Origin: Candidatus Cloacimonetes bacterium ADurb.Bin211
Lineage (GTDB): Bacteria > Cloacimonadota > Cloacimonadia > Cloacimonadales > Cloacimonadaceae
Direction of reading: 5' to 3'
DNA: 41,935 bases
Assembly: GCA_002070045.1 (NCBI GenBank)
Contig: MWCN01000036.1
Span: 1-41,935 of the forward strand
Shown here: positions 33,269-41,126 of the stretch, piece after piece
How the letters are laid out: each line of letters starts with the position of its first letter
How positions within the stretch are numbered: position 1 is the first letter of the stretch
Made by a program: the position numbers and the translations under genes
Notes under the pieces: model-generated
What the model saw: the letters and a program-made list of their open reading frames with translations, nothing else
The model's database searches: none
What the model was told of the DNA's origin: nothing

Positions 33269-33604
33269 TACTATTTTCAACTTAAAAAATTTTTCTCCCT
33301 AAGTTCATAATTCTCTCTTATCTCTCTCCTGTCTCTTTCGTATGTAAATTGATAAGAGAGAGTCAAGTAAGAGATTGTATGGAGCTAACATTTTCATTTT
33401 CAATGAGATGGAAAATATGTTGTTCTGCTATAATTTATATATGAGAAATTTTAATCCTTAAAGTAATTAATAATTCTCCCGTTTTATTATGATTGAACTT
33501 GCTATTTATTTAGCACATTATACGCTGAATAGTTAAAAGAGATTGACTAAATTAATGTTTTAGATTATAATAGCTTATAAGAGAAACATTAAAGAGAGGA
33601 CTCA
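33269..33604. other. Intergenic region with long-loop inverted repeat
   Basis: No gene is seen. TCTCTCTTATC (33312-33322) and GATAAGAGAGA (33351-33361) form an 11-base inverted repeat with a 28-base loop; the right arm repeats a word found at 11372. The right end carries the promoter for the DUF1232 gene. Confidence 0.5.
33543..33571 (+). promoter_or_regulatory. Strong sigma-70-like promoter for DUF1232 gene
   Basis: TTGACT (33543-33548), a 17-base spacer, and a perfect TATAAT (33566-33571), 33 bases before the ATG at 33605, which has AGAGAGGA as Shine-Dalgarno sequence. This is the best-matched promoter in the window and probably serves the three-gene run to 36075. Confidence 0.75.
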
Positions 33605-34108
33605 ATGGATAACAATAAGAAACCTAATAATGAAGAACAGAGTTATGCAGAAAATCAAGGTAAGATTGATGCTAAAAAACTGCAATTTTATGAAAATTTA
33701 CGGCAAAAAGCCAAAGAATGGACTAAGGAAAAGACAGGAACTGCGGGTAATAAATTAGCAGAATATCTATTTTTGCTTCCTGATTTCTTCATTCTGGTCT
33801 GTCGTATAGCTGTAGATAAAAGAGTTCCTGCGCATATAAAATTTAAATTAGCAGGTATCATTGCCTATGTAATGATGCCTTTAGACTTGATTCCAGACTT
33901 TATCCCTATTATAGGTTCTATTGATGATTTAGTGCTTATCGTATTGGGTTTAAATATGATACTCAATGAAATAGACCAGCAGGTTCTGGAAGATAACTGG
34001 AGTGGAGAAGGTGAAGTTTTACACTGGATGCAGAGGATTACTGCAGAAGCAGAAAATTTCTTAGACCGGAATATCCTTCAGAAAATAAAGAACTTATTGA
34101 AACTATAG
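33605..34108 (+). CDS. DUF1232 (YkvA-like) membrane-associated protein
   Basis: The 167-residue product has a charged, Asn/Lys-rich N-terminus (about 45 residues) and a central DUF1232 domain: VPAHIKFKLAGIIAYVMMPLDLIPDFIPIIGSIDDLVLIVLGLNMIL (described here, roughly residues 78-122), with the conserved PLDLIPDFIP motif. DUF1232 proteins have one or two hydrophobic hairpins, and their function is unknown. The C-terminus is amphipathic. It begins a tight operon with RdgB and a phosphohexomutase, the next start following within 6 bases. Confidence 0.85.
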   Translation: MDNNKKPNNEEQSYAENQGKIDAKKLQFYENLRQKAKEWTKEKTGTAGNKLAEYLFLLPDFFILVCRIAVDKRVPAHIKFKLAGIIAYVMMPLDLIPDFIPIIGSIDDLVLIVLGLNMILNEIDQQVLEDNWSGEGEVLHWMQRITAEAENFLDRNILQKIKNLLKL

Positions 34109-34114
34109 GTGATT

Positions 34115-34723
34115 ATGTTTACTCTTCTTCTTGCTTCGCATAATCAAAACAAAGCTAAAGAGTTAAAAGCTTTATTAAGTGCAATGAATGTACGACTTTT
34201 AACTCTTAATGATTTCCCTGATATTGTTCCTACTAAGGAAGATCAGGATACTATTTGCGCTAATGCTATGAAGAAGGCATTTGAAGCTTCACTTCAGACT
34301 GGTTTATTAAGTTTGGCGGATGATACTGGCTTATTTATTCAAGCATTAGATGGTAAACCAGGAGTATATTCTGCTCGATTTGCTGGTGAACACTGTTCTT
34401 ATAAAGATAACAGGATGAAAGTATTGGAGTTGATGACTGGTATAACTAATCGTTATGCAGAATTCCGCACCTGTGTTGCCCTTTCTGCTCCTGATGGCAT
34501 TATCAGCTATAAAGAAGGAATCCTGGAAGGTTTTATAACTACAGAAGAAAGAGGGACTAATGGTTTCGGTTATGATTCTATCTTTATGCCTATTTCTTCC
34601 CCTAAGACTTATGCGGAAATGACTGATACTGAAAAGAATTCTATCTCTCACCGAGCGAAAGCAATAGAGACAATCTTGCCTATTATTAAAGATATAATTG
34701 CATTATCAAAAGGAGGTTTGTAA
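34115..34723 (+). CDS. rdgB: RdgB/HAM1 non-canonical purine NTP pyrophosphatase
   Basis: This house-cleaning enzyme hydrolyses ITP, dITP and XTP to monophosphates, keeping deaminated purines out of nucleic acids. The roughly 200-residue product has LLLASHNQNKAKEL at its start (nucleotide-binding), SLADDTGLFIQALDGKPGVYSARFAG in the centre (catalytic Asp), and GTNGFGYDSIF plus SHRAKA near the end. I choose the ATG at 34115, preceded by AGGTGA, rather than the in-frame GTG at 34109, which directly abuts the upstream stop and would add two residues. Its stop overlaps the next start by one base (TAATG). Confidence 0.94.
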   Translation: MFTLLLASHNQNKAKELKALLSAMNVRLLTLNDFPDIVPTKEDQDTICANAMKKAFEASLQTGLLSLADDTGLFIQALDGKPGVYSARFAGEHCSYKDNRMKVLELMTGITNRYAEFRTCVALSAPDGIISYKEGILEGFITTEERGTNGFGYDSIFMPISSPKTYAEMTDTEKNSISHRAKAIETILPIIKDIIALSKGGL

Positions 34724-36075
34724 TGATAAAACCAGAAGTTTTCCGCCAGTATGACATTCGTGGAATAGTTGGAGAAGAAATTGATGAAGAATCTTTTTAC
34801 CTAATTGGGAAAGGTTTTGGCACCTATCTCCGTGAGAAAGGCCTATCTTCTTTAGTTTTAGGAGGAGATGCCCGTTTAACTACTCCTGTTCTCAAAGAAG
34901 CCTTTACCAGAGGAGCTCTGGAAACAGGCTGCACAGTTATTGATTTAGGTATGGTGGCAACCCCCGTACTTTATTTCTCCATCTGGAAATTGAAGACAGA
35001 TGGTGGAGCAATGATTACTGCCAGTCACAATCCTCCACACTACAACGGATGTAAATTAAATCTGGGATTGGATTCAGTCTATGCAGATGAACTTCAGGAG
35101 GTATTACATATCATTCAGAAAGGTAAATTTGCCTCTGGAACGGGCACTTATACTAAAAACACCTCTGTTAACGATGATTATAAAGATTATATAGTCTCAG
35201 GGATAAAACTGGAACGACCGGTTAAAGTAGTAATTGATGCAGGAAATGGAGTGGGAGGATTATATCTTCCGGAAATTCTGGAACGCTTAGGCTGTCAGGT
35301 AATTAAAATGTATTGCGAACCTGATGGTTCTTTCCCTAATCATCATCCTGATCCAACCATTGAAAAAAATATGCAAGACCTTTCTAAAAATGTAGTCTCA
35401 GAAGGTTACGAACTGGGCATAGGTCTGGATGGTGACGCTGATAGAATTGGGGTAGTAGATGAAAAAGGTAAATTACTATTTGGCGACCAGATTCTTAATA
35501 TCCTTGCAAGAGATTACCTCAAGAGCAATCCTGGAAAATCTATCATCGTAGATGTCAAATGCTCAAAAAACCTATATGACGATATTATAAAATATGGTGG
35601 TGTTCCTATTATGTATAAAACGGGACATGCCAATATCAAAATGAAGATGAAAGAACTGGGAGTGGAATTTGCTGGTGAAATGAGTGGTCATATTTTTCTC
35701 GCAGATAGATATCTCGGTTATGATGATGCTATCTATGTAAGCTGCCGATTTATTGAAGTAGTATCCAAAACTGAGAAACCAGTTAGCACTTTTCTGGCAG
35801 ACCAACCTAAGATGTACAACACCCCTGAATTGCATATTGATTGTCCGGATGACAGGAAATTTGAAGTGGTAGCAAAAGTCTGTGATGAATTAAAAGCTGA
35901 AGGTTATGATGTCCTTGATATAGATGGTGCACGAGTCAATTTTCCTGATGGCTGGGGATTAGTTCGTGCTTCTAATACTACTCCAGTTCTGGTAACACGT
36001 TTTGAAGCAGTAACTGAAGAAAGGATGAAGGAAATTCAGCAACTGATAGAAAGTAAAATCTATAAATATCTATAA
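34723..36075 (+). CDS. Phosphomannomutase / phosphoglucomutase
   Basis: The 450-residue alpha-D-phosphohexomutase moves phosphate between C1 and C6 of mannose or glucose, giving sugar-1-phosphates for nucleotide sugars. Marks are FRQYDIRGIVGEEIDEES at the N-terminus, the phosphoserine loop MITASHNPPHYNG, the metal-binding GLDGDADRIGVVDEKG, the sugar-binding GEMSGHIFL, and the phosphate-binding RASNTTPVLVTRFEA in domain 4. All four domains are complete. The family includes AlgC/ManB-type bifunctional enzymes; glucose versus mannose preference cannot be decided. It could supply the sugar donors used by the two glycosyltransferases at 11548-13942 (inference). Confidence 0.93.
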   Translation: MIKPEVFRQYDIRGIVGEEIDEESFYLIGKGFGTYLREKGLSSLVLGGDARLTTPVLKEAFTRGALETGCTVIDLGMVATPVLYFSIWKLKTDGGAMITASHNPPHYNGCKLNLGLDSVYADELQEVLHIIQKGKFASGTGTYTKNTSVNDDYKDYIVSGIKLERPVKVVIDAGNGVGGLYLPEILERLGCQVIKMYCEPDGSFPNHHPDPTIEKNMQDLSKNVVSEGYELGIGLDGDADRIGVVDEKGKLLFGDQILNILARDYLKSNPGKSIIVDVKCSKNLYDDIIKYGGVPIMYKTGHANIKMKMKELGVEFAGEMSGHIFLADRYLGYDDAIYVSCRFIEVVSKTEKPVSTFLADQPKMYNTPELHIDCPDDRKFEVVAKVCDELKAEGYDVLDIDGARVNFPDGWGLVRASNTTPVLVTRFEAVTEERMKEIQQLIESKIYKYL

Positions 36076-36083
36076 AAGATAAA

Positions 36084-36132
36084 AAGGCAGATTTTGGTTA
36101 AATTGTAAAAGTAGAAATCTGCCTTATTATTT
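36084..36132. terminator. Bidirectional rho-independent terminator
   Basis: AAGGCAGATTT (36084-36094) pairs with AAATCTGCCTT (36115-36125), a perfect 11-base stem with a 20-base loop. On the plus strand it is followed by T-rich sequence, and on the minus strand the A-run at 36080-36085 gives a T-run. It lies between the convergent phosphohexomutase and hisS genes. Confidence 0.88.
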
Positions 36133-36136
36133 CTTT

Positions 36137-37408
36137 TTATAACTCTTTGTTTTGAATGGTTTTAATTAAATCTGAGATTGGTTCCAGAGAGTAAAGTTTT
36201 TGTTCGCCAGATTCCAGATTTTTGAGTAGAGCACTTTTCTGCTTAATCTCTTCTTCTCCAATGAGTAAAGCATAATATGCTTTACTATTATTCGCCGCTT
36301 TCAATTGAGCTTTAAGTGAAGCACGATCAGGTTCATACTCAGCATAGATTCCCTTTACTCTTATTATATTAAGATAGGGGATAATTAGTTCCTGTGCTTC
36401 TCTACCAATAGTTATAATAAAAACTTCAGGAAATGGAGGACCTGGCAAAGTTATTTTTTCTTCATTTAGCGATAAAAACAATCGTTCAAATCCTCCAGCA
36501 AAGCCAACTGCCGGAATGTTTTTCCCTCCTATCTGATTCAATAAGCCATTGTATCTTCCTCCACCAGCTAAAGCATTCTGAGCTCCGATTCCTTCATAAA
36601 TTACCTCAAAAGCTGTATTAGTGTAATAATCCAATCCTCTAACGATGCGTGGATTGATGATAAATGGAATTTTCATCAGGTCTAGATAGTGCTGCACTTC
36701 AGAAAAATGTTCCCTACAGGGTTCATCCAGATAATCTAACTGGATGGGTGCTTTTTTTGCAATGTCCCCACATTCTTTCACTTTACAATCAAGAATCCTA
36801 CGAGGTTTTCGTTCAAAGCGTTCCTGACAATCGGGACAAAGCTGATTTAGATAGGGCTGAAAATAATCTCTAAGAGCTTTATCATATTCTTTAGCACAGA
36901 CGGAGCATCCCACACTATTTAATTCCAGATGAAGTTTTTTCAAACCCAGACCGGTTAGATAATTCCATAATATGGCAATAATTTCTGCATCATAATAGGG
37001 ATTATTGCTGCCAATAAATTCCACTCCATACTGGTAAAACTGACGATATCTTCCAGCTTGAGGGCGATCATAACGAAACATAGGCCCAAGATAATAAAGT
37101 TTGGTGTAAGAAGAACCAATATCCATCCGATTTTCAATGTAGCTACGTGCTACAGGAGCTGTCCCTTCGGGACGAAGAGCAAATTCTCTTCCCTTACGAT
37201 CAGTAAAACGATACATTTCTTTCTTTACTACATCCGAACTTTCACCAGAACTTCTTTCAAAAAGAGCTGCCTGTTCAAAGATGGGAGTAACAATTTCGGC
37301 ATAACCATAAGCTTCTACCAGCTTACGAAATTCCGCTATCACCCTGTGCCATTTAGGACTGTCTTCTGGTAAAATATCATAAGTGCCACGAGGTATACTA
37401 TATTGCAT
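36137..37408 (-). CDS. hisS: Histidyl-tRNA synthetase
   Basis: This class II synthetase charges tRNA-His. The 423-residue product has the typical start YSIPRGTYDILPEDSPKW, motif 2 (REFALRPEGTAPVARSYIE, FRYDRPQAGRYRQFYQYGVE), the histidine-specific segments RGLDYYTNTAFEV and ALAGGGRYNGL, and motif 3 (AVGFAGGFERL), followed by an anticodon-binding domain (about 325-423). A GAGGAG Shine-Dalgarno sequence supports the ATG. It follows truA by 9 bases and ends at the bidirectional terminator, so it is the last gene of the leftward group. Confidence 0.97.
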   Translation of the reverse strand: MQYSIPRGTYDILPEDSPKWHRVIAEFRKLVEAYGYAEIVTPIFEQAALFERSSGESSDVVKKEMYRFTDRKGREFALRPEGTAPVARSYIENRMDIGSSYTKLYYLGPMFRYDRPQAGRYRQFYQYGVEFIGSNNPYYDAEIIAILWNYLTGLGLKKLHLELNSVGCSVCAKEYDKALRDYFQPYLNQLCPDCQERFERKPRRILDCKVKECGDIAKKAPIQLDYLDEPCREHFSEVQHYLDLMKIPFIINPRIVRGLDYYTNTAFEVIYEGIGAQNALAGGGRYNGLLNQIGGKNIPAVGFAGGFERLFLSLNEEKITLPGPPFPEVFIITIGREAQELIIPYLNIIRVKGIYAEYEPDRASLKAQLKAANNSKAYYALLIGEEEIKQKSALLKNLESGEQKLYSLEPISDLIKTIQNKEL

Positions 37409-37417
37409 AAAAACTCC

Positions 37418-38200
37418 TCAATCAGTTAAAAAATTGTTATAAGGATAATCTTCAAGTTTAAGGTCAGGATATTGAACATTATAAAGATATAGACCCTGAG
37501 GGGGAGCAGTAAAAACGAGTTTTTGCCGTGCATTCTGCTCTTCCAGTATTTGCTTCAAAGTTTCTACTCCCAAACTTCTTTGCGATAAATTAACCATTGT
37601 GCCTACAATTCTACGAACCATATGATGGAGAAAACGGTCTGCTGTAATCTGAAAAAAGATTTTCCCCTTTATCTCTTCAATTATGAAAGAGGAGATATTA
37701 CAGATATGATTGGGAATGGCAGGATTATTTTTACTCAGTGAAGTAAAGTTATGACTTCCCTTCAGGACTTCAGACATAGCCCGTAAATCTTCAATGGCAA
37801 TTTCTTTCCCTGAAATATAACCAGTATACAATCGGTTCAAGGGAGTTCTTTTTCTTGCTAAAAGATATATATAAGTTCGGGAAATAGCAGAATAACGAGC
37901 ATTAAAAGAATCTGGCACCTGCCAGATTCCTGTAATCATAATATCTGAATCCAGCTTACTATTCATTGCCATCACTAACTGTTGAGTAGTCATCTTACCA
38001 TTATAATCAAAATGTGCATAATTAGCTAGAGAATGAACACCGGCATCAGTACGACCCGAACCAGTTAGATTTGGATGAGCTATCCCTAAATCCTTTAAAG
38101 CAGCAATCAATTCACCTTGCACACTTCTCCCAGTTGTTTGAGTCTGCCATCCTCTCAAGTTTGTTCCATCATACATTACTCTCACTAAAAATCTGGACAT
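37418..38200 (-). CDS. truA: tRNA pseudouridine synthase A
   Basis: TruA converts uridines 38-40 in the tRNA anticodon stem-loop to pseudouridine. The 260-residue product has the catalytic-Asp motif GSGRTDAGVHSLAN (Asp52), the N-terminal RVMYDGTNLRGWQTQ and the C-terminal FLHHMVRRIVGTMV, all typical. Length is standard. It starts 6 bases after the membrane-protein gene and is followed after 9 bases by hisS, a pairing of two tRNA functions in one transcript. Confidence 0.96.
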   Translation of the reverse strand: MSRFLVRVMYDGTNLRGWQTQTTGRSVQGELIAALKDLGIAHPNLTGSGRTDAGVHSLANYAHFDYNGKMTTQQLVMAMNSKLDSDIMITGIWQVPDSFNARYSAISRTYIYLLARKRTPLNRLYTGYISGKEIAIEDLRAMSEVLKGSHNFTSLSKNNPAIPNHICNISSFIIEEIKGKIFFQITADRFLHHMVRRIVGTMVNLSQRSLGVETLKQILEEQNARQKLVFTAPPQGLYLYNVQYPDLKLEDYPYNNFLTD

Positions 38201-38206
38201 AATCCA

Positions 38207-38848
38207 CTACCAAATCATAATTAAAATCATAATACCTGAAAGTAGAATAGCTATCAGATTGGAAACAAAAGAAGATGAATGCGGCGGAATTGAATCTATG
38301 GATAAATTGAGCTTATCTTCAATTTCCTGGGATTTCTGCAGGACACTGGACCCTGCTTCAAACATATTATCAATCACTTCTCCGATTGTGTTCTTCCCTT
38401 CTGGTTTATGATTAGTAAAATAGGAAGTGTAAGCATGAATATAAAAAGAGGTAGCTAATCCAAAATGTACCAGCCATCTTCCCCAATGAAATTTACGTAT
38501 AAAGCGAGTATCATCCAGCACTTTCTCCAGGGAAAGATTCCCCAGTGCATAAACACCTGCAATGATAAAGAATATAACTTTTAAAGTAAAGAGTGCCATA
38601 AGGGGAAATTGAACTTTAAAGATGGTCCCAAAAATCCAATAAGCTGTAAAAAAAGGAAGAGTTACTCTTAGACCCTTTAATACCTGTTTATAAAGAGAAC
38701 CATCCAGAAGCATAAAGATTAAAAAAATCCCAATTAATAATAATATCTTTTGCCAGGAAGCAGTGATTGCACCTATCAGAGATAAAACTATTATTAATAA
38801 ACGAAAACCAAGATGCTGTTCACTTAAAACTGATAGCCTTTTTTCCAC
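38207..38848 (-). CDS. Uncharacterised polytopic membrane protein
   Basis: The 213-residue protein is not assigned to a family. It has about five hydrophobic segments (around residues 16-50, 63-80, 83-101, 125-142 and 195-213) with a soluble, charged loop near 145-190. The layout recalls the CbiQ/EcfT transmembrane component of ECF transporters, but the diagnostic Ala-Arg-Gly motifs are absent, so this is not claimed. The start is GTG, overlapping the TAG stop of the upstream TPR lipoprotein gene by one base (TAGTG), meaning coupled translation. Its role may be linked to that lipoprotein at the cell envelope. Confidence 0.7.
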   Translation of the reverse strand: MEKRLSVLSEQHLGFRLLIIVLSLIGAITASWQKILLLIGIFLIFMLLDGSLYKQVLKGLRVTLPFFTAYWIFGTIFKVQFPLMALFTLKVIFFIIAGVYALGNLSLEKVLDDTRFIRKFHWGRWLVHFGLATSFYIHAYTSYFTNHKPEGKNTIGEVIDNMFEAGSSVLQKSQEIEDKLNLSIDSIPPHSSSFVSNLIAILLSGIMILIMIW

Positions 38849-41091
38849 TAAGGCTTCTTATGCGGAATGAAAAATTGGTTTTCCTTGCCCTGCTCCCCTG
38901 GAGATTCAGGTTGAGGAAAGAAGTAATTTTCCGGAGTACCACTCATATTTATAGTTTCCTGTTCCTCCTTTTTTTCTGAAATAGGAAGATTGGACTCTTC
39001 TTCTAAAACTTTAGTTGAGTCCTTAATTTCTGTTTCCTGGAGTAGATTTTCCTTTAGACTATCCGATTCGGCAAAGGATAGAAGTAACTGGTCAAATCTA
39101 TTAAGCTGGAACTGCTTTCCATCAAAGAACTTAGATATAACGGTGATATAATCGCTATCTGCTCCATATTCCAGAACCTTTGCCAGATATGGTTTTGCCG
39201 CAGTAGTATCACTTGCTTCAAAGGTATAGTACCACCCTAAACGGAAATTAGCTTTAAGTTTAATCTCGGGGTAGTCAGAATTCACTAGTTCATTCAATAT
39301 GACCAGCATAGAATCTGGATAGGTATCCGCATATCCAAAAGCTTTATCCAGTAATAAATATTGCTCCTCTTCCCTAGGGTCTATTAACCGAATAGGTTTC
39401 CCCGCAAGCATATTTTCCAGAGCTCTGGTATATTTATTATTGGGATATTCTTCGCACATCCTATTATAAAGAACTTGTATCTTTTCATTACCATCAGGGA
39501 TTTTCTGGTAAACACAGGCTTGAGAAAATAGCGCCAGTGGAATAATCTCGCGTTCATACCTATTTATTATCTCATCTAAAGCAGCTATTCTTTCCTGATT
39601 AACTATCAGTTCAGCTTGCAGAGCCGCCAAAGATTGTTCCAGTTTTTTCCTTTGTTCTGCAGGATTAACTATCTCTTCTTCAATCTTTAAACTATCCGAG
39701 TCTGTAAAATGATTCGTATTTTCTGCTATAGTCAAACTATCTGGAGTCATAAGAGAGTCCTGAGCAATAATTTCTGTTTGAGAAAAAGATAAGCTATCCT
39801 CCTCAGAGATAGCAGGTAAAGTTTCTATCAATGCCGAAAGGGAATCTATGGCACTTTGTTGATAAGAAATGACATTTAAAAGGGAATCCTTTCTGGTAGT
39901 TATTATATTTCTGGAATCAATGAGCTTTTGATACATTAATATGGCAGAATCAGGAAGAGCAAATTGATTCAGATAATATTCTGCTGCAGTCATATAATAA
40001 TCTATCACTTCCTGCAGTTTTTGTTCCGGGTCAAGTTTATCTTTATTTTTCAGAAAATCAATAGCACTGGCTTTCTTCTGTGCAATATCTGCAAACTCGG
40101 AATTAGGATATTCAGTTCGCACTTTGTTGTAAGCGGTAACAGCTTGCGTCAAATCACCAGCCTGGTAAAAATAATATTCGCCCAGATAGTAATTTGCTTC
40201 AGCTGAACTTTGAGTACGAGGATAGGATTTTGTGATATCTGCTACCTCAGCAATGCCCTCTTCAGCATCGCCACGAGCTATTAATAAACGAGCTTTCAGA
40301 GCTCTTGCTTGAGCAATTTTATCAGGACGATTTTCATCTTTAAGTAGCTTCTGTAAAGTCTTCCAGCTGGCATCATAATTGCCAAGATAGAACTGATTTA
40401 AAGCTATATAATACCGAGCTTCCAGTTTAAGTGATTGTGGAATACGGCGGTCTCTGGTTATTTTTTCAAATTGTTCTAATGATTTAGTATAGTCTTTTTG
40501 GATAAAATAGTTTTTACCAAAAGTGAAAAAAGCTTCACGATATTCTTTAGATTTAGGATACTCAGTTATTAGTTTTTCAAGCCAATATTGTGCTTTGATA
40601 TAATTTTTGTCTTCAATTTCAAACTCTGCCAAAGTCAATAGAGCACGAGGATGTAATTTTTTCTGACTGGGATCAAGGATAAATTCTTCCAGTATTTTAG
40701 TAGCCTCTTCTTTCTGATTTATCTCACGATATACCTTTGCCAGATAAATATGTGCTTCTCCCCAGAAGGGACTGTCAGGAAAGTTCGTTATCAAAGCTTC
40801 AAATTGGTCTTTTGCTTGAAAAGCACTATTTCCTTTATAATAAAGAGCACAAGCCATAATAAAAAGAGCATCATCAGCTTCTTTCCCAGGATTGGGACGA
40901 CTGAGAATAATGCCACATTTCTTGATAGCTTTAGTGTATTCTTCTACTGCCTGGTTGGTTGGTCTACCATTAGCATTAAGAGGTCTTGATTGAGCTGATT
41001 TATAATATTTACGAGCATTATAAAGAGTGTTGGTCTCCATACACCCGCTTAGTATCACTAAAAGAATCAGTAAAGGGAAAAATCTTTTCAT
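38848..41091 (-). CDS. TPR-repeat outer-membrane lipoprotein
   Basis: The 747-residue protein begins with a lipoprotein signal (hydrophobic stretch, lipobox LSGC, Cys17). Residues 40-360 are tandem TPR-like helical pairs of the BamD/YbgF type, with recurring words such as EAHIYLAKVYREINQKEEA, YPKSKEYREAFFTFGKNYF and SAEANYYLGEYYF. A coiled-coil region rich in Glu and Leu (about 455-515) follows, then more TPR-like helices and a Pro/Glu/Ser tail. It probably sits in the outer membrane facing the periplasm and scaffolds an assembly or secretion machine (inference). The -10 box lies six bases before the ATG and no Shine-Dalgarno sequence is present, suggesting a leaderless transcript. Confidence 0.83.
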   Translation of the reverse strand: MKRFFPLLILLVILSGCMETNTLYNARKYYKSAQSRPLNANGRPTNQAVEEYTKAIKKCGIILSRPNPGKEADDALFIMACALYYKGNSAFQAKDQFEALITNFPDSPFWGEAHIYLAKVYREINQKEEATKILEEFILDPSQKKLHPRALLTLAEFEIEDKNYIKAQYWLEKLITEYPKSKEYREAFFTFGKNYFIQKDYTKSLEQFEKITRDRRIPQSLKLEARYYIALNQFYLGNYDASWKTLQKLLKDENRPDKIAQARALKARLLIARGDAEEGIAEVADITKSYPRTQSSAEANYYLGEYYFYQAGDLTQAVTAYNKVRTEYPNSEFADIAQKKASAIDFLKNKDKLDPEQKLQEVIDYYMTAAEYYLNQFALPDSAILMYQKLIDSRNIITTRKDSLLNVISYQQSAIDSLSALIETLPAISEEDSLSFSQTEIIAQDSLMTPDSLTIAENTNHFTDSDSLKIEEEIVNPAEQRKKLEQSLAALQAELIVNQERIAALDEIINRYEREIIPLALFSQACVYQKIPDGNEKIQVLYNRMCEEYPNNKYTRALENMLAGKPIRLIDPREEEQYLLLDKAFGYADTYPDSMLVILNELVNSDYPEIKLKANFRLGWYYTFEASDTTAAKPYLAKVLEYGADSDYITVISKFFDGKQFQLNRFDQLLLSFAESDSLKENLLQETEIKDSTKVLEEESNLPISEKKEEQETINMSGTPENYFFPQPESPGEQGKENQFFIPHKKP

Positions 41092-41097
41092 ATTATC

Positions 41098-41126
41098 TGA
41101 TTATGGCTGAATCTACTATTTGTCAA
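41098..41126 (-). promoter_or_regulatory. Promoter for TPR lipoprotein gene, leaderless arrangement
   Basis: On the minus strand a perfect TTGACA (41126 to 41121), a 17-base spacer and TAATCA (41103 to 41098). The -35 box overlaps the hutH stop codon. The ATG begins six bases after the -10 box. Confidence 0.5.

Noticed and set aside
38207-38848. CbiQ/EcfT transporter component
   Set aside because: The helix layout is similar, but the diagnostic coupling motifs and neighbouring ECF ATPases are absent.
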